The notes under the pieces are model-generated. The model was not told where the DNA came from and searched no databases. It worked only from the letters and a program-made list of their open reading frames with translations. A DNA stretch of 64,000 nt from Eubacteriales bacterium (GTDB lineage Bacteria > Bacillota > Clostridia > Lachnospirales > Lachnospiraceae). Both the position numbers and the translations under genes were made by a program. Location: positions 62,001 through 126,000 of the forward strand of contig JAUNDP010000004.1 in the NCBI GenBank assembly GCA_030526005.1, in the 5' to 3' direction. Within the stretch, counting starts at the first letter, position 1, and each line of letters begins with the position of its first letter. This document shows positions 35,755 through 44,525 of this stretch, one piece after another.

Positions 35755-35812
35755 AAAAGCCGCTGCAAAATGAGTTATCATGCTTTCACATTTACATACA
35801 TTTTGCAACGGC
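35755..35812 (-). terminator. Stem-loop between asp23 and nusB, terminator or attenuator
   Basis: GCCGCTGCAAAATG (35759-35772) pairs with CATTTTGCAACGGC (35799-35812), a 14-bp stem with one wobble and a 26-nt loop. On the minus strand TTTTAG follows. It separates asp23 from nusB-xseA and so may set their ratio. Confidence 0.6.
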
Positions 35813-35847
35813 TCCATGATATTTCGTCATCTCTGTTTTTGTGGTCG

Positions 35848-36222
35848 TTACTTGTTCATGACAACGCTTGCTATTCTGACATTGACTTCTGAAACGGTCA
35901 GTCCAGTCATGCTCTCAATCGCTCCTTTGACCTTTTCCTGAACTTTTCTGCTCGTCTCCGGAATGCTGTAGCCATATTCCAGATTTAATACAAGCTCCAC
36001 ATCAACTATGCCATCTTGTACAGTTACCTTTACTCCTCTTGAAAGATTCTTCATCCCCAGTTTGCCGATGAGTTCTTTCGTGATATTGTCTGCCATCGCA
36101 GATACGCCGCTCACTTCCGTTGCTGCAAGTCCTGCAATGATTGCCACAACTTCATCTGCAATCTGAACCTGTCCAAATTCTGCTTCGTTTTCTATTATAC
36201 AACTGGTTTCTTTTTCACTCAT
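35848..36222 (-). CDS. Asp23/Gls24 family envelope stress protein
   Basis: The 124-residue protein matches the Asp23/Gls24 family: VQIADEVVAIIAGLAATEVSGV (20-41), GVKVTVQDGIVDVELVLNLEYGYSIPE and a C-terminal helix-strand (VSEVNVRIASVVM). Members are membrane-associated cell-envelope stress proteins. It has a strong promoter and lies immediately before nusB, a common Firmicutes arrangement (yqhY). Confidence 0.94.
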   Translation of the reverse strand: MSEKETSCIIENEAEFGQVQIADEVVAIIAGLAATEVSGVSAMADNITKELIGKLGMKNLSRGVKVTVQDGIVDVELVLNLEYGYSIPETSRKVQEKVKGAIESMTGLTVSEVNVRIASVVMNK

Positions 36223-36264
36223 GCGAATGACCTCCTGTCCTGCATCGTATCCATTAATAGCATT

Positions 36265-36293
36265 ATTATATCAAAATTTCTGCATATTTGCAA
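36265..36293 (-). promoter_or_regulatory. Promoter of the Asp23-family gene
   Basis: On the minus strand TTGCAA (36288-36293), a 17-nt spacer ending in TGA and TATAAT (36265-36270) give a near-consensus extended promoter. It likely drives asp23 and, past the stem-loop, nusB and xseA onward. Confidence 0.75.
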
Positions 36294-36301
36294 AGGATAT
36301 T

Positions 36302-37891
36302 TTATGACCGTCCAAATTCAGACAGCATCAGCCCTTTGTTTCGGTCTAAAGTCATGCCGATACTCCAGCTGTTGATAAAGAGAAGCAGCGGTCTGCCTTT
36401 TAAATCTTTGATTTTTTTCATGTCCGATGTTCCCACTAATTTGTTCAGATCAATATCCGGATTTTCAATCCAACGGATATGTTCATACGGCAGACTCTCC
36501 AGACGGATATCCACATTGTACTCGTTCTCAAGGCGATATTTCAGCACATCAAACTGCAGTACGCCGACAACGCCGACAATAATTTCTTCCATTCCGGTAT
36601 TGTACTCCTGGAAGATCTGGATGGCTCCTTCCTGTGCAATCTGATTGATTCCCTTTACAAATTGTTTTCTTTTCATCGTATCCATCTGGCGCACTCGCGC
36701 AAAATGTTCCGGCGCAAATGTTGGAATTCCTTCATACATGATTTTCTTTCCTGGAAGACAGACGGTATCTCCGATTGAGAAAATACCTGGATCAAACACT
36801 CCGATGATATCTCCGGCGTACGCCTTATCTACAATATGGCGCTCCTGAGCCATCATCTGCTGCGGCTGAGAAAGGCGCATTTTTTTCTCTCCCTGCACAT
36901 GATATACTTCCATTCCGGCATCAAATTCACCGGAGCAGATGCGCATAAATGCAATACGGTCGCGGTGCGCTTTATTCATATTTGCCTGAATTTTAAATAC
37001 AAACGCTGAAAATCCCTCCTGTGTCGGATCAATCAATCCCGTCTCTGCCTTTCTGGCAAGCGGTGAAGATGTCATTTTCAGAAAATGCTGCAGGAAAAAT
37101 TCAACACCAAAGTTTGTCAGCGCTGATCCGAAAAATACAGGAGAAAGTTCTCCTCTGTCTACTCTTTCCTGATCAAACTCAGCACTTGCCCCGTCAAGTA
37201 GCTCAATCTCTGTCTCCAGCTGCTCATTCTTCTCCTCTCCAATATAGGAAAGCAATTCCTGTGATCCGAGTTCGTACTCTGTCGTCTCTCCTTCTTTTGT
37301 TCCCTTTTCTGTGTCAGAAAAGGAGATTACCTTGCCGCTCTCACGGTCAAATACACCTTTGAATTCTTTTCCAGACCCGATCGGCCAGTTGATTGGGCAT
37401 GTCTCAATGCCAAGCTCTTTTTCGATTTCGTCCAGCAGTTCAAACGTATCGTTTGCATCGCGGTCCATCTTGTTGATAAAAGTAAAAATTGGAATATGAC
37501 GCATGACACAGACTTTAAACAATTTTCTTGTCTGCGCCTCCACACCTTTTGACGCATCGATCACCATCACAGCTGAATCTGCCGCCATCAGCGTACGGTA
37601 TGTATCTTCTGAGAAGTCCTGATGTCCCGGCGTATCCAGAATGTTAATGCAAAAACCATCATAATTAAACTGTAATACGGAAGAGGTTACGGAAATACCC
37701 CTTTCTTTTTCGATCTCCATCCAGTCAGAGACTGCATGGCGCGCTGTCGCTTTTCCTTTTACGGAACCGGCAAGATTGATCGCTCCTCCATAGAGCAGAA
37801 ATTTTTCTGTCAGGGTTGTCTTTCCTGCATCCGGGTGAGAAATGATGGCAAATGTTCTTCTCTTTTTTATTTCCTTTGTAATATCAGTCAC
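36302..37891 (-). CDS. prfC: Peptide chain release factor 3
   Basis: The 529-residue GTPase has SHPDAGKTTLTEK (G1, about 19-31), DTPGHQDFSEDT (G3) and NKMDRDA (G4), and EF-G-like domains after it. RF3 recycles class I release factors. It has its own promoter (37950-37978) overlapping the terminator behind spoIIIAH, and sits between the spoIIIA operon and asp23, an uncommon position in this otherwise conserved cluster. Confidence 0.96.
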   Translation of the reverse strand: MTDITKEIKKRRTFAIISHPDAGKTTLTEKFLLYGGAINLAGSVKGKATARHAVSDWMEIEKERGISVTSSVLQFNYDGFCINILDTPGHQDFSEDTYRTLMAADSAVMVIDASKGVEAQTRKLFKVCVMRHIPIFTFINKMDRDANDTFELLDEIEKELGIETCPINWPIGSGKEFKGVFDRESGKVISFSDTEKGTKEGETTEYELGSQELLSYIGEEKNEQLETEIELLDGASAEFDQERVDRGELSPVFFGSALTNFGVEFFLQHFLKMTSSPLARKAETGLIDPTQEGFSAFVFKIQANMNKAHRDRIAFMRICSGEFDAGMEVYHVQGEKKMRLSQPQQMMAQERHIVDKAYAGDIIGVFDPGIFSIGDTVCLPGKKIMYEGIPTFAPEHFARVRQMDTMKRKQFVKGINQIAQEGAIQIFQEYNTGMEEIIVGVVGVLQFDVLKYRLENEYNVDIRLESLPYEHIRWIENPDIDLNKLVGTSDMKKIKDLKGRPLLLFINSWSIGMTLDRNKGLMLSEFGRS

Positions 37892-37949
37892 GTTTTCTCC
37901 TCCATATATGATATCTTCTTAGCTTTCATTCTTATTTTTTCCATTTGCT

Positions 37950-37978
37950 ATTCTAGCAAGCTTAAGAGCCTCTGTCAA
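37950..37978 (-). promoter_or_regulatory. prfC promoter inside the upstream terminator
   Basis: On the minus strand a perfect TTGACA (37973-37978), 17-nt spacer and TAGAAT (37950-37955) lie 59 nt before prfC. The -35 box and part of the spacer lie within the hairpin 37965-37994. Confidence 0.75.
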
Positions 37979-37994
37979 TCCCGACAAAGGCTCT
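37965..37994 (-). terminator. Hairpin after the spoIIIA operon
   Basis: AGAGCCT-c-TGTC (37965-37976) pairs with GACA-a-AGGCTCT (37983-37994), 10 nt after the spoIIIAH stop. Only TTAAG follows on the minus strand, so termination may be partial. It overlaps the prfC promoter. Confidence 0.55.
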
Positions 37995-38004
37995 ATCTTT
38001 TTTC

Positions 38005-38649
38005 CTACTGTGAAATTGGCGTAATCACAATATTTTCTCCGGAAATTTCTGTCTTTCTTTTTACGATGTCTTCAATCTGCGCTCTCTGAGCATCTGAAAT
38101 CTCTGTCATATTGATCACCACATCAGCCGTTCCTTCTGTGATACTCACAACGGAATCTGCAAAGCCTTTTGCTTCCAGCAAAAGTTCTGCTGCCGCCTCA
38201 CGCTCTGCAATATCTGCCATGGCATTCATGCTGGTGACCGCTTTTTCTTTTTCTTCTGCACTGATCTCTTCATTGTTGATGACTTCCAGCAAAGTCTCTT
38301 TGTTTTTTGCCCGAATCTGCTCTCGTGTCAGTCTGGCTTCGGCTGCAAAACCGGAATTTGTTCCTGCGCTGGTAAGTACTGCCTCTCCAGGGATTCCTTC
38401 CGGATTGTCACTGCTTGCTGTGTCAATCTCCTCTTCCCCATCAAGACTTTCTACATCGACAAGTACGCCTGTGTTGGACGCTGCTGCATTTTCTTCTTCT
38501 GTTTCAAGCAGAACAGAGTCATCCTGCACGGAAGTAGGAGAGCTTTCCAGCTCCATATCTGTTCCGGAAAAATTTAAATATCCTGCGATCGCAATCATCA
38601 CCGCAAGCCCCGTAATGACAATCTGATTCTTTTTCATGATGCGCTTCAT
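38005..38649 (-). CDS. spoIIIAH: Stage III sporulation protein AH
   Basis: The 214-residue protein has one N-terminal membrane segment (IVITGLAVMIAIAGYLNF), a variable acidic linker and a C-terminal YscJ/FliF-like ring-building domain (ANKETL..., ADIAEREAAAELLLEAKGF, DVVINMTEIS). It forms the forespore-mother cell channel with SpoIIQ-type partners. It is the last gene of the eight-gene operon. Confidence 0.93.
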   Translation of the reverse strand: MKRIMKKNQIVITGLAVMIAIAGYLNFSGTDMELESSPTSVQDDSVLLETEEENAAASNTGVLVDVESLDGEEEIDTASSDNPEGIPGEAVLTSAGTNSGFAAEARLTREQIRAKNKETLLEVINNEEISAEEKEKAVTSMNAMADIAEREAAAELLLEAKGFADSVVSITEGTADVVINMTEISDAQRAQIEDIVKRKTEISGENIVITPISQ

Positions 38650-38659
38650 TATTTCCTCC

Positions 38660-39220
38660 TTAATTCATCTTCATTACTTTGATTTTATGCGCTTCCACTC
38701 CAAATAATGCTACAACAGCATCCGTTATGTTTTTTATGACAATCGAATTGTCTCCCCCCTCTGCCACGATGAGGACGCCTGCAATCTCTGGCTCTGTCAC
38801 TTTTACCACATAAGGAATCTGACTGCCGTCGCTCCCCTTTTCATAGATCGTTTCTTCGCTCGCTTCCCGCTCTGCCGTACTGCTACTGCCCCCTTGTCCG
38901 TCTTCCTCCATGACGGTTCTGTCTGTGACTGGTACGTCTTTCTCCACAATTTTTTCTCCGGAAGAACGATAAGTGATCATCACTTCTGTCTTTCCTACTC
39001 CTTTTACCTGGCTTAAAATCTTCTTTAGTTTCTCTTCCTGCGCATCTTTTGTCTGGGTTTCCTTTGCAGTCATTTCTTGATTTTCCGGCTCTTTTTCCGG
39101 TTCAGCGCCAGTCGGAAGAAAAATGACAACAATCAAAATTCCGACAAGAAGAAAAATCAAGAACTGGTCTTTTTTCATATTCTTAAACTGATTTTGAACA
39201 GTCTTCCATCTGCCTTCCAT
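38660..39220 (-). CDS. spoIIIAG: Stage III sporulation protein AG
   Basis: A 186-residue protein with one membrane segment (FLIFLLVGILIVVIFLP) and a ring-building domain LSQVKGVGKTEVMITY, VLIVAEGGDNSIVIKNITDAV that matches SpoIIIAG, the large ring component of the feeding-tube complex. It lies 3 nt after spoIIIAF and 10 nt before spoIIIAH. Confidence 0.94.
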   Translation of the reverse strand: MEGRWKTVQNQFKNMKKDQFLIFLLVGILIVVIFLPTGAEPEKEPENQEMTAKETQTKDAQEEKLKKILSQVKGVGKTEVMITYRSSGEKIVEKDVPVTDRTVMEEDGQGGSSSTAEREASEETIYEKGSDGSQIPYVVKVTEPEIAGVLIVAEGGDNSIVIKNITDAVVALFGVEAHKIKVMKMN

Positions 39221-39223
39221 ATA

Positions 39224-39742
39224 TCACTCCTGTACGGTAATTTGAATCTTATTTCTGTCCAGTTCGTAGATCTCTTCCAGCATTTTGACCATCTCTTCTT
39301 TTTTTTCTTCTCCATTTTCCTTTGAAGGATAGAGGAGCTTTGTCTGTATTGACACAGACAGGTCTGCAATGATTCCTTCTTCATCTTCCTTCAGATTGAT
39401 TTTCATTTTTTCCACAGACAAGTCACACAGCCTTGCAGCCTCTTCAATCTGATGTTCCAGCTCTTTTTTCCATGCCTCTTCCACCTTCTGTGTACCAAGC
39501 TCTTCCATTCCTGTCCATGTCATATTCAGCTCTGCCAGTTCTCTTTTTAATTCCTGCACCTGAACCAGTCTGTCAAATGGCTCATCGAGAGAAAATATGG
39601 ATGTAAGGGGTTTGAGCACCATCAAAAGAATTAAAAGTCCTGCATAAAAATTAGCATATTTGCGATATGTGGAATCAGGAATCACATGGAGCAGCGCGCC
39701 CAGGATACAAACACTGCATATTATATTTTTTATCCACTGCAC
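39224..39742 (-). CDS. spoIIIAF: Stage III sporulation protein AF
   Basis: The 172-residue protein starts with two short membrane segments (NIICSVCILGALLHVI, FYAGLLILLMVLKPL) as in SpoIIIAF and ends in a charged, helical region with a small alpha-beta domain (KMINLKEDEEGIIADLSVSI). It lies 6 nt after spoIIIAE. Confidence 0.92.
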   Translation of the reverse strand: MQWIKNIICSVCILGALLHVIPDSTYRKYANFYAGLLILLMVLKPLTSIFSLDEPFDRLVQVQELKRELAELNMTWTGMEELGTQKVEEAWKKELEHQIEEAARLCDLSVEKMKINLKEDEEGIIADLSVSIQTKLLYPSKENGEEKKEEMVKMLEEIYELDRNKIQITVQE

Positions 39743-39748
39743 TGCACA

Positions 39749-40864
39749 TCATCCTCCTCTCAGAGATGCAGTCACAAGGGCAAGTGATATAAAAAACATC
39801 AGCCCTGTTGTCAAGACTACTTTTAAAAGAAGATCTGCCCCGTCGCCGACACTTTCCACACACATGGTCAGCCGCTTGTCTGATACTGGCTGTGTCACTG
39901 CCACCAGAAGACGATATAAGATCACACACACCGCAATCTTCAAAAGCGGCATCAGACAGATCAGCGCCATAATAATCATTCCAGCCGCTCCCACTGCATT
40001 TTTTACAAGCATCGCTGATCCAAGCACTGCCTCTGTCACAGAATTAAATACATTTCCTATCCCCGGAATGCTTCCCGCTGCCTTATGGAGCAAAGAAGTC
40101 TTAAGAGAGTCCACCGCAGGCATCACAAGACATTGTACTGTCTGAAAACCGATTACAACTCCTGTGACTGTTTTTAAAGCCCACACTAAGACCATGCGGA
40201 TCAGCTTTGCAAATCTTGAAAATCGGTCTTCCTGATTTAAATGATTTAATATGGATAAAATAACATAGAGATGAATCCCTGGCAAAATGATGACTTTTAA
40301 AATCCATTGCAAAATTGTAATCATCACCAATGTCATCTCCGAAAATCCGATTGCTGTCAGAGAGCCATTTGCAAATGCAGCTGCCAGCAGATAGATCGGC
40401 AGAAGAGCTTTCAGAAACGATGTCACTTGTCCTACCGCTTCCATCACCATGGACTCCATTTCCAGAAATGCTTTTAAAAGAATCATGACCAGAATCAGGT
40501 AAATCAGATAAAAACTGATATCGGCTGTCTGGCTTTTGTCAAATACATTTGTATAATTTGTAAATACAGCAGCCACTATTGTCAAAAGTAAAATCTGGAT
40601 CACTACTTGTTTTTGACTGTTCAGCTCTCCAAAACAGAGATTCACAAGCTGTTTTCCTATCTCCCGGAGGTCAAATGCCTGTTTCCCACTCATCAAATCA
40701 AGCACCATTTTTCGAAAAGAAATTTCTTCCCCGTCCTCAAAAATTTCATCTAATTCTTCTTCAATTTCATCAAAAGACAATTCATCAATAATTTCTTCTG
40801 CATTTGAGGGAAAGCCCAAAAGTAAAAGCCACCAGACAGCAAAGATTCTGATCCACCTCTTCAA
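39749..40864 (-). CDS. spoIIIAE: Stage III sporulation protein AE
   Basis: The 371-residue multi-pass membrane protein begins with a signal-peptide-like segment (RWIRIFAVWWLLLLGFPSNA) and contains about 8-9 membrane helices and the conserved LKTSLLHKAAGSIPGIGN region. I chose a TTG at 40864 because AGGAGG sits exactly 6 nt upstream; a longer frame to 40978 overlaps spoIIIAD and lacks a site. Confidence 0.93.
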   Translation of the reverse strand: MKRWIRIFAVWWLLLLGFPSNAEEIIDELSFDEIEEELDEIFEDGEEISFRKMVLDLMSGKQAFDLREIGKQLVNLCFGELNSQKQVVIQILLLTIVAAVFTNYTNVFDKSQTADISFYLIYLILVMILLKAFLEMESMVMEAVGQVTSFLKALLPIYLLAAAFANGSLTAIGFSEMTLVMITILQWILKVIILPGIHLYVILSILNHLNQEDRFSRFAKLIRMVLVWALKTVTGVVIGFQTVQCLVMPAVDSLKTSLLHKAAGSIPGIGNVFNSVTEAVLGSAMLVKNAVGAAGMIIMALICLMPLLKIAVCVILYRLLVAVTQPVSDKRLTMCVESVGDGADLLLKVVLTTGLMFFISLALVTASLRGG

Positions 40865-40886
40865 TCCATTCCTCCTGTTTTTCTTC

Positions 40887-41276
40887 TCAGGACATAACAA
40901 AATTTTGGATCGTCTCCAGAATTGCCGCCAAAATTGGTGTACTGACCGCCAAAATAGAAAGTTTTCCAAAAATTTCAATCTGTCCTGCTACTGCGTGATA
41001 CCCGGCGTCCTTGCAAATATTAGAAGAAAAGTCAGCAAGATAGGTAATTCCCAAAATTTTCATTAACGACTTCAAATAAGAATTTTGAATCGTCAGATAT
41101 TCCCCGAAAGACTGGAATGTGTCCACCAGATACCACAGTTTCTCTGTCAGGAAAAAGAAAATCATAATACATACCGTAATACTGATCAGAAGTGAAAAAG
41201 CCGGCTTGATCTCCTTCACTAAAATAGATAGAAAGACGCCTGCTATTCCGATCATTCCGATTTTCATCACATCCAT
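40887..41276 (-). CDS. spoIIIAD: Stage III sporulation protein AD
   Basis: A 129-residue membrane protein with four hydrophobic segments and the family motifs VKEIKPAFSLLISI, LKSLMKILGITYLADFSSNICKDAG and ILAAILETI. It lies 19 nt after spoIIIAC, with which it shares sequence style. Confidence 0.94.
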   Translation of the reverse strand: MDVMKIGMIGIAGVFLSILVKEIKPAFSLLISITVCIMIFFFLTEKLWYLVDTFQSFGEYLTIQNSYLKSLMKILGITYLADFSSNICKDAGYHAVAGQIEIFGKLSILAVSTPILAAILETIQNFVMS

Positions 41277-41295
41277 AATTTAAGCTCCCTTTCTT

Positions 41296-41490
41296 TCACA
41301 GATCAAACAGCTGTCGGATGGACTCAAACAACTGCTGAATATAAGGAAGAATCCAGAACAGCACAAGCAGAAGTCCGGCAAGACTTGTCAGAAAAGCGTG
41401 TTCTTCTCTGCCGCTGTGTTTCAGCACCTGACTCAGCACAGATACCAGAATGCCGACGGCTGCAATCTTAAAAATGATATTTACACTCAT
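41296..41490 (-). CDS. spoIIIAC: Stage III sporulation protein AC
   Basis: A 64-residue two-helix membrane protein (IIFKIAAVGILVSVLSQVLKH, HAFLTSLAGLLLVLFWILPYI with a charged RE loop), matching the usual 60-70 residue SpoIIIAC. It lies 12 nt after spoIIIAB. Confidence 0.94.
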   Translation of the reverse strand: MSVNIIFKIAAVGILVSVLSQVLKHSGREEHAFLTSLAGLLLVLFWILPYIQQLFESIRQLFDL

Positions 41491-41502
41491 GGTCTCTCAC
41501 TC

Positions 41503-42021
41503 CTAAGCCAGCAGAATTACCAGAAAAAGACCTCCTACAATTCCAAGACAATGATATATTCTTTCCTTTTCTCTGTATTCTTTTTCTGCATCTCTGCAGG
41601 CTGATTTCTGCTGTTCAATATAAAATTCAATCCCTTTTATCTGCATTTCCTGATCCAGATATCCCAGTTGATCTCCCATACGATACAGCCGTTCCAAATC
41701 TTCTTTTTTCAGCCCCTGACTTTTCAGCTGTTTTTCTGCACAGCACGCAATCGCCTCCTTTGCAGATTTATGGTTGAGCTGATCCATCATCTTTCCAGCC
41801 GACTCAAAAAAGGAACTGCATGAATGTGCGCTGTGGAGAGCCACATGCTGAAATGCCTCTGGAAGCGTTGCTCCTGTATATCGTATTTCTCCCTGAAGCA
41901 TCAGCATCGCTTCCTGCAGATCATAAAGGCTTTGCAGGCGCTTTTTCATCTCTCTTGCAGCTGCCACTCCAATCGCTGAACAGGTTAAAAAAATCATCCC
42001 TAATCCAACTTCTCTCAGCAC
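41503..42021 (-). CDS. spoIIIAB: Stage III sporulation protein AB
   Basis: The 172-residue protein has membrane segments at both ends and the family pattern LQEAMLMLQGEIRYTGATLPEAF with LGYLDQEMQIKGIEFYIEQQ. SpoIIIAB resembles a GspF-like membrane platform. Its start overlaps spoIIIAA by 7 nt. Confidence 0.93.
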   Translation of the reverse strand: MLREVGLGMIFLTCSAIGVAAAREMKKRLQSLYDLQEAMLMLQGEIRYTGATLPEAFQHVALHSAHSCSSFFESAGKMMDQLNHKSAKEAIACCAEKQLKSQGLKKEDLERLYRMGDQLGYLDQEMQIKGIEFYIEQQKSACRDAEKEYREKERIYHCLGIVGGLFLVILLA

Positions 42022-42974
42022 AGATCTACCCCTTCCTGATACAGTCTCGTCCCCCTCTCATCGAAAATTTCTTTTATTTTTCCTGGCAGATTCCCCAGAA
42101 TGACATATCTCTCAAATACTTTCTGCGTCACCATCTGCTGAAGAAGCGGTTTCTTCTGAATGTCTTCGATTGAGCTTCCATGAACAGTGGCAAGTACCTT
42201 GCATCCACAGTTCATCACCGCCTCAATCGCCCTGCTGTCCTCATAATCTCCAATCTCATCGACCGCTATCACATGAGGAGACATGGAACGGATCAGCATC
42301 ATCATGCCCTCTGCTTTTGGGCAGCAGTCAAGCACATCGGTTCGGATTCCCAGATCGTTCTGCGGGACTCCCATATAAGATCCGCCAATCTCTGATCGTT
42401 CGTCCACCACGCCAACCGTCACTCCGGGAAGAAATTTTGTTCCATTGGAAAGCTGTCTCACCAGATCCCTCAGAATCGTCGTTTTTCCACCGCGCGGCGG
42501 GGACACTAAAAGAGTATGGCAGATCCTCCCCTGATCAATGATATATGGCAGCAGTTTATCTGCGCAGCCTTTCTTTTCATGTGTAATACGGATATTTAAA
42601 AAAGAAATATACTTTATATTCTTTATTCTGTTTCCCTCCATCACCATTTTCCCTGCAATTCCAATGCGATGACCTCCTTCTATTGTCAAAAATCCCTGTC
42701 GTACTTCATCCTCATACGCATACAGAGAATAATGTGTAATGTATGAGATCGTCTCCATAATTTCCTGTTTCGTGACAATATATCCCTTCTGTTCCTGTTT
42801 CGTCAATTCTCCCTTTTCTGTCACAAAATATTCTTCTCCATCTGCCAAAATAAGAAATGGTTTTTCAACTCTCATCCGAATCTCCTGGAGACTCTCTGCG
42901 TCAATCTTCATTTTTTTTACAATTAATCGGATATTTTCCGAAAAAATCTGAATTAATGCTTTATGTATATTCAT
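42015..42974 (-). CDS. spoIIIAA: Stage III sporulation protein AA (ATPase)
   Basis: The 319-residue AAA-type secretion ATPase has SPPRGGKTTILRDLVRQL (Walker A, about 158-175), GVVDERSEI and HVIAVDEIGDYED (Walker B). It powers the SpoIIIA channel. RBS GAGGTGAG is near consensus. On the minus strand CATATATT (complement of 42994-43001) resembles a sigma-E -10 box, but I could not find a convincing -35 at the right spacing, so sigma-E control is known for the family rather than shown here. Confidence 0.96.
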   Translation of the reverse strand: MNIHKALIQIFSENIRLIVKKMKIDAESLQEIRMRVEKPFLILADGEEYFVTEKGELTKQEQKGYIVTKQEIMETISYITHYSLYAYEDEVRQGFLTIEGGHRIGIAGKMVMEGNRIKNIKYISFLNIRITHEKKGCADKLLPYIIDQGRICHTLLVSPPRGGKTTILRDLVRQLSNGTKFLPGVTVGVVDERSEIGGSYMGVPQNDLGIRTDVLDCCPKAEGMMMLIRSMSPHVIAVDEIGDYEDSRAIEAVMNCGCKVLATVHGSSIEDIQKKPLLQQMVTQKVFERYVILGNLPGKIKEIFDERGTRLYQEGVDLC

Positions 42975-43113
42975 GTTCTCACCTCTTTTATTTAATATAT
43001 GAGGCTGTCCATGTTTTCATGATATCTATTTTCTTCTGATAAATATTCTGTATCAGGGATACATGGCTGATCGCTCGCAAGCTCGCTCAACTGCCAAAGA
43101 GAATCATCTGCTT

Positions 43114-43149
43114 AAAAACGGCGGAAAAATCTAAAAGATTTTCCCGCCG
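43114..43149 (-). terminator. Terminator of the small membrane protein gene
   Basis: A 14-bp stem with one wobble (43119-43132 with 43136-43149, loop AAA) is followed on the minus strand by TTTTTAAG. The rest of the 255-nt gap before spoIIIAA shows only small dyads (for example GTATC/GATAC near 43060) and no gene. Confidence 0.85.
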
Positions 43150-43229
43150 CCATATCTGGATTACTCCGTTCGAATGCGATATTTTCATTATATCATATCA
43201 AATGTACCTACAGACTGGAAGTTATCTTA

Positions 43230-43676
43230 TTATTCAACCATATACCCATATTTTGTATGCGGTAAATACCTTACAGTTATTTTATCTCCTAAATCGCTAC
43301 CTGCTCCCCAATACTTTAAAGAATGTTCTTCTCCAGTTTTCTCATCTCTAATATGTATTCTTCTTTCACTATTAGAGTTTTCTCCAGACATTGCACCTTG
43401 TGTGACTTTTCCGGTAACTTCAACTAAATTATCAGATAGTAAATAAGGTATATCCAAGCAACAAGGAACAGTTATAAATATACCGAGAATCAATAACCCA
43501 ACAACTGCCATTACATTGATTATTTTTTCCCATTTTTGATATTTTCTTTTTTCTTTTTCATTGACCGCCTTTCGTTTAATAAACTTTCCTTTTTTCTTTC
43601 TATGTAAAATATAAATAATTAAAACTATAAAGGATATAATAATCAGCCCAAAAGTTCTAAATATCAAAAATACCAT
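43230..43676 (-). CDS. Hypothetical membrane protein with a C-terminal extracytoplasmic domain
   Basis: A 148-residue protein with two hydrophobic segments (about 5-23 and 55-75) separated by a very basic stretch (RKKKGKFIKRKAVNEKEKRK), then a beta-rich domain (VEVTGKVTQG, RRIHIRDEKTGEEHSL, GDKITVRYLPHTKYGYMVE) reminiscent of DUF3592-like proteins. Family not certain. AAGGAG precedes the start. It is AT-rich by eye and sits in an accessory patch with the GNAT gene. Confidence 0.65.
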   Translation of the reverse strand: MVFLIFRTFGLIIISFIVLIIYILHRKKKGKFIKRKAVNEKEKRKYQKWEKIINVMAVVGLLILGIFITVPCCLDIPYLLSDNLVEVTGKVTQGAMSGENSNSERRIHIRDEKTGEEHSLKYWGAGSDLGDKITVRYLPHTKYGYMVE

Positions 43677-43715
43677 ACATTCGCTCTCCTTCCAAAATTT
43701 TTATAAATTCAAATT

Positions 43716-44282
43716 TCATCTATTTTTTGCATTCTCCCAATCTGATTTCAGTAAACTATATACACAAGCATCCACGATACCTTTATTGCTAAAATCAGAT
43801 TGGCGTAATGTTCCCTCATAAATCAATCCGCATTTTTTCATTACATTTCCTGAGTGCGGATTATTCGGGTCATGCTGAGACTCAATTCGATTTGCTCCAA
43901 CTTCATCAAATAAATATGGGATGATTGCACGAAATGCCTCTGTGGTAATTCCTTTGTGCCACCATTTACTTCCTATGCAATAACCTATATGCAGAATGTT
44001 CAATGATTCGTTACTATCAACAACACTTATTGTGCCAATAGGTTCTCCAATATCTTTAAAGATAATTGCCCACTGATAAAAATCTTTCTTTTTACTTTTT
44101 TCTATCCAACCTTTTAATACTCTCTCTGTTACCTCTATACTTGTGTGTGTAGGCCATCTTAAAAATTCTGTAACCTTCTCGTCAGAAGACCAATTCTTGT
44201 ATGAGGCAGCTATATCATCTATACAAAATGGTCTTAATATTAGTCTATCTGTTTCTATTCGTTTCGTTCCTTTATGCTTCAT
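43716..44282 (-). CDS. GNAT family N-acetyltransferase (RimJ/RimL-like)
   Basis: The 188-residue protein begins IETDRLILRPFCIDDIAASY and has the acetyl-CoA-binding region IGYCIGSKWWHKGITTEAFRA (split around the GxG-type turn) and NVMKKCGLIYEGTLRQ, all typical of RimJ/RimL-type acetyltransferases acting on protein N-termini or small molecules. It has its own promoter and a GGAGG site. Substrate unknown; antibiotic or peptide acetylation is possible. Confidence 0.9.
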   Translation of the reverse strand: MKHKGTKRIETDRLILRPFCIDDIAASYKNWSSDEKVTEFLRWPTHTSIEVTERVLKGWIEKSKKKDFYQWAIIFKDIGEPIGTISVVDSNESLNILHIGYCIGSKWWHKGITTEAFRAIIPYLFDEVGANRIESQHDPNNPHSGNVMKKCGLIYEGTLRQSDFSNKGIVDACVYSLLKSDWENAKNR

Positions 44283-44332
44283 GATATTCCTCCATCCAGT
44301 AAATTCATAATTGATCCCTATATTTACTAAAA

Positions 44333-44361
44333 ATTATACCATTCAAAAATTATGTAGTCAT
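44333..44361 (-). promoter_or_regulatory. Promoter of the GNAT gene
   Basis: On the minus strand TATAAT (44333-44338) is preceded by TGG (extended -10) and, 17 nt further up, ATGACT (44356-44361) as a partial -35. Confidence 0.6.
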
Positions 44362-44525
44362 TCTTTTTCGAGCATTGAAGAAAAATATTTTTAGAAATGA
44401 ATATATATTGGGATAAGTCGTCATATAAAGCTCTTTATTTGTTGTAATATCGTTATAAATCTCTGGAAAATCCATTAAATACAGTAACTATTAGTTGTTT
44501 TTAATTAAAGTTATACTTTTTTCAT

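Noticed and set aside
38111..38626. 171-codon plus-strand frame rich in Ser and Ala
   Set aside because: Shadow of spoIIIAH; low-complexity composition arises from the complementary codons.
42994..43030. Possible sigma-E promoter before spoIIIAA
   Set aside because: CATATATT resembles a -10 box, but no acceptable -35 was found at 13-15 nt, so it is not listed as a feature.
43060..43112. Dyads near 43060-43100 that could be an attachment site
   Set aside because: Short palindromes only; no integrase nearby and no matching repeat found elsewhere in the window.
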